Assembly (NCBI RefSeq): GCF_021018805.1 | Contig: NC_086247.1 | Coordinates: forward strand, 148,269,285 to 148,333,284 | Direction of reading: 5' to 3' | DNA length: 64,000 nucleotides | Source: Prinia subflava | Lineage: Eukaryota; Chordata; Aves; Passeriformes; Cisticolidae | Shown: positions 59,735 to 64,000 of the stretch, in pieces | How positions within the stretch are numbered: the stretch's first letter is position 1 | Layout: each line of letters opens with the position of its first letter | Notes under the pieces: model-generated | What the model was told of the DNA's origin: nothing | Databases searched by the model: none | What the model saw: the letters and a program-made list of their open reading frames with translations, nothing else | Translations under genes and position numbers: made by a program

Positions 59735-59940
59735 ACTGTGTTGAAGACCTTGGTGACATTTGCTTTCTTCCAGTGCTCAGGAACCACTCCCAGTTGCCAT
59801 GATCTTCCAAAATATAATATAGAGTGACATTTGGCCAGGTCCTTCAGTGCTGCTGGCTGCACACCACAAGGTTTCAAGGACTTTAGTATTTTCAGATATT
59901 TCAAGTGTTCCCTAACCTGATCCTACTCTATTGAGGGCAA
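59735..59940 (-). mobile_element. CR1 LINE ORF2 reverse transcriptase fragment (reverse orientation)
   Basis: On the minus strand one frame stays open from about 59936 and includes DQVREHLKYLK followed later by GRSWQLGVVPEHWKKANVT. The second string matches the CR1 ORF2 block 'FERSWQSGEVPEDWKKANVTPVFK' just upstream of the reverse transcriptase palm. The frame decays after that (KVFN instead of PVFKKGK). Together with the 3' UTR piece at 59480-59660, the order is correct for one element with more than a kilobase deleted between the parts. Two independent insertions cannot be excluded. Confidence 0.88.
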
Positions 59941-61383
59941 CTCTCATTGCTCCATACATTGATACAGGGTTCTGGGATTCCTAAAGGCTAGACTTATCAC
60001 TGAAGACCAGAAAAACACAACACCCAGCCACAAAAACCAAGGCAGCCTCTCATCTTTTTTACCCTGTAAATAATTGCAAAAAATGGAGCTTAAACTGACA
60101 TGAGACAATGTAGAATGCAGAGGCCAAGCAGTGCAGTGTCTGAAGAGGATATTAATGTCCTCTCAGTCCTTCCTACTGTTCATGTGATTGCCAAATAAAT
60201 GATTCTTTTTTACTGAAATAGCAGCCTCTTTGACCTATCAACTATGTTACAACTACTAATGCCACAGTTTACTCTTGTGCATTTTCCTTACAAGCCTATA
60301 AATACTGCAGAGTCCTGCTTGTAAATACTCTCTTAATTACACAAAAGGCTCTTGGGGTCTTCAAATGGCTTCCCTTTAAACACACCTGGCTAAAGAATCT
60401 GATGTTCCTCTCAGTGGGTGATTGTAAGTGAGACAACCAGAAAGGAAAATATGCAATCTGGATGTGTTTGGATCTATTTCAACATTTATTTCGCAATTAT
60501 TTTAGTGTGTGTTGTATGTAAGAAATCATTTGCATCTGTACAATCCTTGACTTTTCTTAAAAAAAACCCACAACTACTTTTTTTTTCTATGAAGGCAGGG
60601 TGAGAGGGGAAAGAATTGTTTCTGAATCTTATCAAGAAATAACACAAAGTACATTTTATGAAAGAAGAGGCACACTGTGTCTTTTTTTTTCCACTGGCCT
60701 ACAGCCTAAGGGAAACATTCACTGGCAAATCTAAAACTTGTTCAAAACCCTTTGGAGAACCAGACTATTATTAAATTATTTATTTTATCTTTGAAGTGTT
60801 TCCATTTTTATACTGTTAAGGATTTCTCTGTAAAAGCCGGGGTGCCTGAGAATATTTGGCCTGTAGTGATCTTTGAAACATAAGCCTCCTTTTTTTTCCT
60901 CTCTGTCTTTTCTTCTCCCCCACTCTCCCCGTCCCAGTTTCTTCCCAAAATGAATGAGGTTCTGTCTATTGCAGAGAGTCTGTGCTCATTGGGGAAATTT
61001 AAGGAGATCTTGGTAGAACTAGACCCTGGTTTGCACAGCTTGCTCAAATCTTTTTTAGGAGAAACAAACCTGGCAGAATCAGAAAGGGTGGGAGACATAT
61101 TCAAATGCTCTCGAGCACTTATTAAAATGTTATGTAATTAAGTGTTAAGATCATGCCTGTAGCAGTGTCTTTTGAAATAACTGTACTATCTGGGCCTCCT
61201 GAAACCAGCACAGGAAAGTAATTCATTTAAAAGGTTATTGGCCACTGAGGCATATGCCTTGGGGACCTAATTTAATGGGAGAGCTCCCATTGACATGCGT
61301 GGGCTTGGAGAGGGCCCGGTGTTGTTTCCCAACAGGCTTGGAGGACAGAGGAATTCCAGAGCCATATGAGGAGGGCAGAGCTT
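59941..61383. other. Unique non-coding sequence, nothing recognised
   Basis: No repeat or exon is recognised. Short open frames near 60808-61141 on both strands have no known motif. Confidence 0.5.
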
Positions 61384-61470
61384 GGGTCGGGGTGAGGAGG
61401 GAGTGTGAACCCCGAGGGGGGAGGCAGCAGGGCTGGGGGGCTGAGCCTCCATGGGTGGTGGGTACAGGGA
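61384..61470 (+). other. G-rich tract with quadruplex potential
   Basis: Runs GGG, GGGG, GGG, GGGGGG, GGG, GGGGGG, GGG and GGG occur in 87 bases with loops of 2 to 14 bases. Only part meets the strict 1-7 base loop rule, so it is a weaker candidate than those at 9407 and 18149. CpG content is low, so it is not an island. Confidence 0.4.
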
Positions 61471-64000
61471 GCAGGAAGGATGCTCTGCTGGATGCTGGAT
61501 GCAGCACTGCTGCCAGCAGGAGCTGCACTACTTGAAGGCACAGGGACCATCATTGTCTCTGCAGGATTCCTTACTGGAGAGCAGAAAGAGGGAACACAAT
61601 ACACAGGCTGGCATGTGAGCCTGGTGGAAATGTGCCTTTTAAAACAGCATGACAGGGCTTTCTTCTCAGTGTTGGTTTTCCTGTTATTCCAAGGAGGGTA
61701 GCTCTGTTCTTGCTGCTACAGGCTCAGGGAGCAGAAATGGTCTGAGTGTTGGGGGAATGGATGAAGAGGAGCAACCTGGGCTCTGCAAACACCTGTGTGT
61801 CAGCAGCTCTGTCCCCCAGTGTGGGACATCCCACCCTGAGAGGGTGAGTTGTGTGGAGCTGTGTGTGTGCAGGAATTAAATAGGAAAAAGGATGTGTCCT
61901 CCCGTCAATGGGATGGGGACTGGATGTGTAAGGGAGCCTTTCTATGCAGCAGGGCTAAAGCTGAGCTCAGCAGGGGAGAGTGAGAAGGGTCGGGCAGGTC
62001 CCAGTGCCTGATGAGGCTGTTGGTGCTCCTTCCCACCAGCTAGTCCTAACCCATAACACTCAGTGACCATCGTGGGGAATTCCTAGCTCCCAAGACTGCT
62101 GGTAGTGAGAGCCTTTCCCTTTTAGCCAGATCTGTGATTAGAGGACACAGCTAAAACCCATTGAATGCACGTACACAACGCTCCATTTGTATTGCTGAAC
62201 TTTGTCCCACGAGGGAGGGCTTCTGGGCTGGTCTGTTTTGTCTTGTGCAACCTCCTTTGCTGTTTTACCTGCATATGAGGATGGGGTAAATGAGTCTCTT
62301 CTTTCTGGGGAGTCTCCTCTTTAGTGCAGTCTGGGTGGCAGTGGATCATCTCACACTTTTATCACCCAGCATATTGCCTGTCATTAGGAATCTGCTCATC
62401 TTCCCTTCATTTCTAAGGTTGGTTAAGTGCACTCAGCTGCAAATGCCTTCAGGTGCTGCCCCTGCTCCCACACCTCTCCTTTTACAAAGTGTTTGAAACT
62501 CAAAAAGCTGGGAGGGCATCTTGTGAAGGAGAACTCTGCTGCTGCAAATTTAAAATCACTCTTCCATGATCCCTGGTGTCAGGTCTCTGCAAGACCAGAT
62601 GAGACACGACTACAGACCTGAGTCTGGGCAACCACATACCTTCCATGAACTTGCAGAAATGGGGTGAGATGATTGTGAGAAGACTAACAACAGAATAATT
62701 CCTCATATGGAGTGAACCTCTGAATAGTTCTGAACAACTAAAAGTCCCTACCAAACCAATTCTGTATGCCACATGGTCTTTTAGATCCAGAGCTTTGACA
62801 CCAGCAGTGGTGTGTCATCAATCCATGGCTTAAGCTTGCTTTAGGATCCATGTTATGATGGGAAAGCATAATAGGTCTGACACCAAGATGTCCACCTTTT
62901 TTGTGAAATAACTCAAGTGAGGGCAAATAATGATTATAGGACCCAAAAGAAATATCAGAGTATTAATAATTGAGAGCTTGGTGTTGTTTTGTGCAGCTAG
63001 AACAACAGGCTGATTTTTGGTTCCGGGAAAATCAGTGTAAGCCAGTGAACCAACCACATTTCTGCTCTCAAAAGGGCCAAATTTGGAAGGGTCCCACTAA
63101 AATCAAAGGAATTGTGAGTGCCTGGGAGTGTCCCTGAGGTAACTGCTTCTGCTAGACTGAAGGACAGGGTACAAGGAGAGAAGGAAGGATGTTTTCCTTG
63201 TGTATAGCAGAAAAATCAGATCCAACAAATATTATTTTTATGTCCCCTGAAAAACACTGTGGGATTTTCTTTTCATTTTTTTAACATTTTCATCTACTTA
63301 CATTTTCATCTGCTGCTTGCAAAGCCCTGCAGTCCGGCTCCCTCTCAGCAGATGGAAACTGGAGGGGAAGAGGGAAAAAAAAAAGGCTGCATGTGCTGAC
63401 ATATCCATATGGCATTTAAGTGAGAAATCACTTGGAACACAGGGCCTCCTGCGGGGTCACAGCCTCCATACGTTCTTTGAAGGGTGCAAAGGGTCCTCAG
63501 ACTTGCTGCTGCTGTAGCAGCCAGGAACAGGGTTGGTGCAGCACAGGCTGAAAATTCCTGACAGACGTGGAGGGGAAGACAAGAGGTATGAACATCCCCC
63601 AAGGTGTTTCATTGTCTATCTGCCCCTAAAATCCCAGGCACCACTGGGAAGCCAGGCTCCAGAGTGATTTGCAGCCTCTTGCTGTAAAATGATGATTGCA
63701 TCAGGGCAAATACACACCAGCTTTGTCCTGGATAATGAACTCCATCTGAGAGAAACCCTCTTCAGCACGGGGGACCTGCAGAGGATGCTGCAGCCATGTA
63801 GGGAGGGCTCCAGTGCTGCAGGAGGCTCGTGTGGGCTTTCTGCCTCTCCAGGAGGACATGTGAGGACTGCATGTGCTATGGCAGAGCAGGAGAGGATAAA
63901 GGAGAGATTTGTGCATTGTTCTGAGAGGCTCAGTGTCTGCTGGAGTCATCTGAGGAGACACTCCAACGAGCAGAGTCTTTTCCCTCATCCCTTCTGCTAC
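61471..64000. other. Unique non-coding sequence to window end, nothing recognised
   Basis: No repeat family, RNA gene or exon is recognised in the last 2.5 kb. Open frames are under 100 codons and without motif. Confidence 0.5.

Noticed and set aside
1..64000. CRISPR array, bacterial operon, phage or plasmid content
   Set aside because: There are no regularly spaced direct repeats, no tightly packed frames and no ribosome-binding-site pattern. CR1 and avian LTR sequences fix the origin as vertebrate.

Overview
The window looks like vertebrate nuclear DNA from a bird, most likely a songbird. The evidence is six short CR1 LINE pieces of avian type (near 7986, 16743, 26092, 40903, 59480 and 59735), two LTRs resembling avian ERVL-class elements (18.3-18.9 kb and 24.2-24.9 kb), low repeat density, and no bacterial-style gene packing. 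The songbird assignment rests on remembered repeat families, not a search.

I found no protein-coding gene, rRNA or functional tRNA that I can defend. Every long open frame reads like chance translation: no family motif, biased composition, and no consistent splice signals. The window is probably a large intron or an intergenic gene desert. The best transcription-related candidate is a CpG island at about 9.48-10.15 kb with a strong G-quadruplex motif at its left edge (9407-9439). A second, weaker CpG cluster lies at 42.4-42.6 kb. One 93-base segment (31236-31328) has the form of an internal exon: pyrimidine tract and AG, 31 open codons, then CAG|GTAATG. It matches nothing I know.

Layout. 0-9 kb is unremarkable unique sequence with one CR1 piece. 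9.4-10.2 kb is the CpG island. 11.9-15 kb holds an AT/CpG-mixed block that may be a conserved element, an old MIR-like SINE and another old repeat. 16.7-27.7 kb holds CR1 pieces, two ERV LTRs, a quadruplex motif, a compound microsatellite and homeodomain-motif-rich blocks. 28-38 kb is mostly featureless apart from the exon-like segment. 38.4-38.7 kb carries a decayed L2/CR1-clade reverse transcriptase fragment. 40.9-58 kb has another CR1 tail, the CpG cluster, a self-complementary tetranucleotide repeat, a second MIR-like SINE and more AT-rich candidate regulatory blocks. 59.5-59.9 kb holds two CR1 pieces, one with readable reverse transcriptase, and a G-rich tract lies at 61.4 kb.

Many AT-rich blocks carry TAATT/ATTA-type motifs next to otherwise neutral sequence. 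This pattern is common in gene deserts that regulate developmental genes, but conservation cannot be judged from one sequence. I see no novel multi-gene system here. The most informative items are the solo LTR with a perfect 5-bp target-site duplication (24242-24861), the LINE fossil at 38.4 kb, the CpG island with its quadruplex, and the exon-like segment at 31.2 kb.
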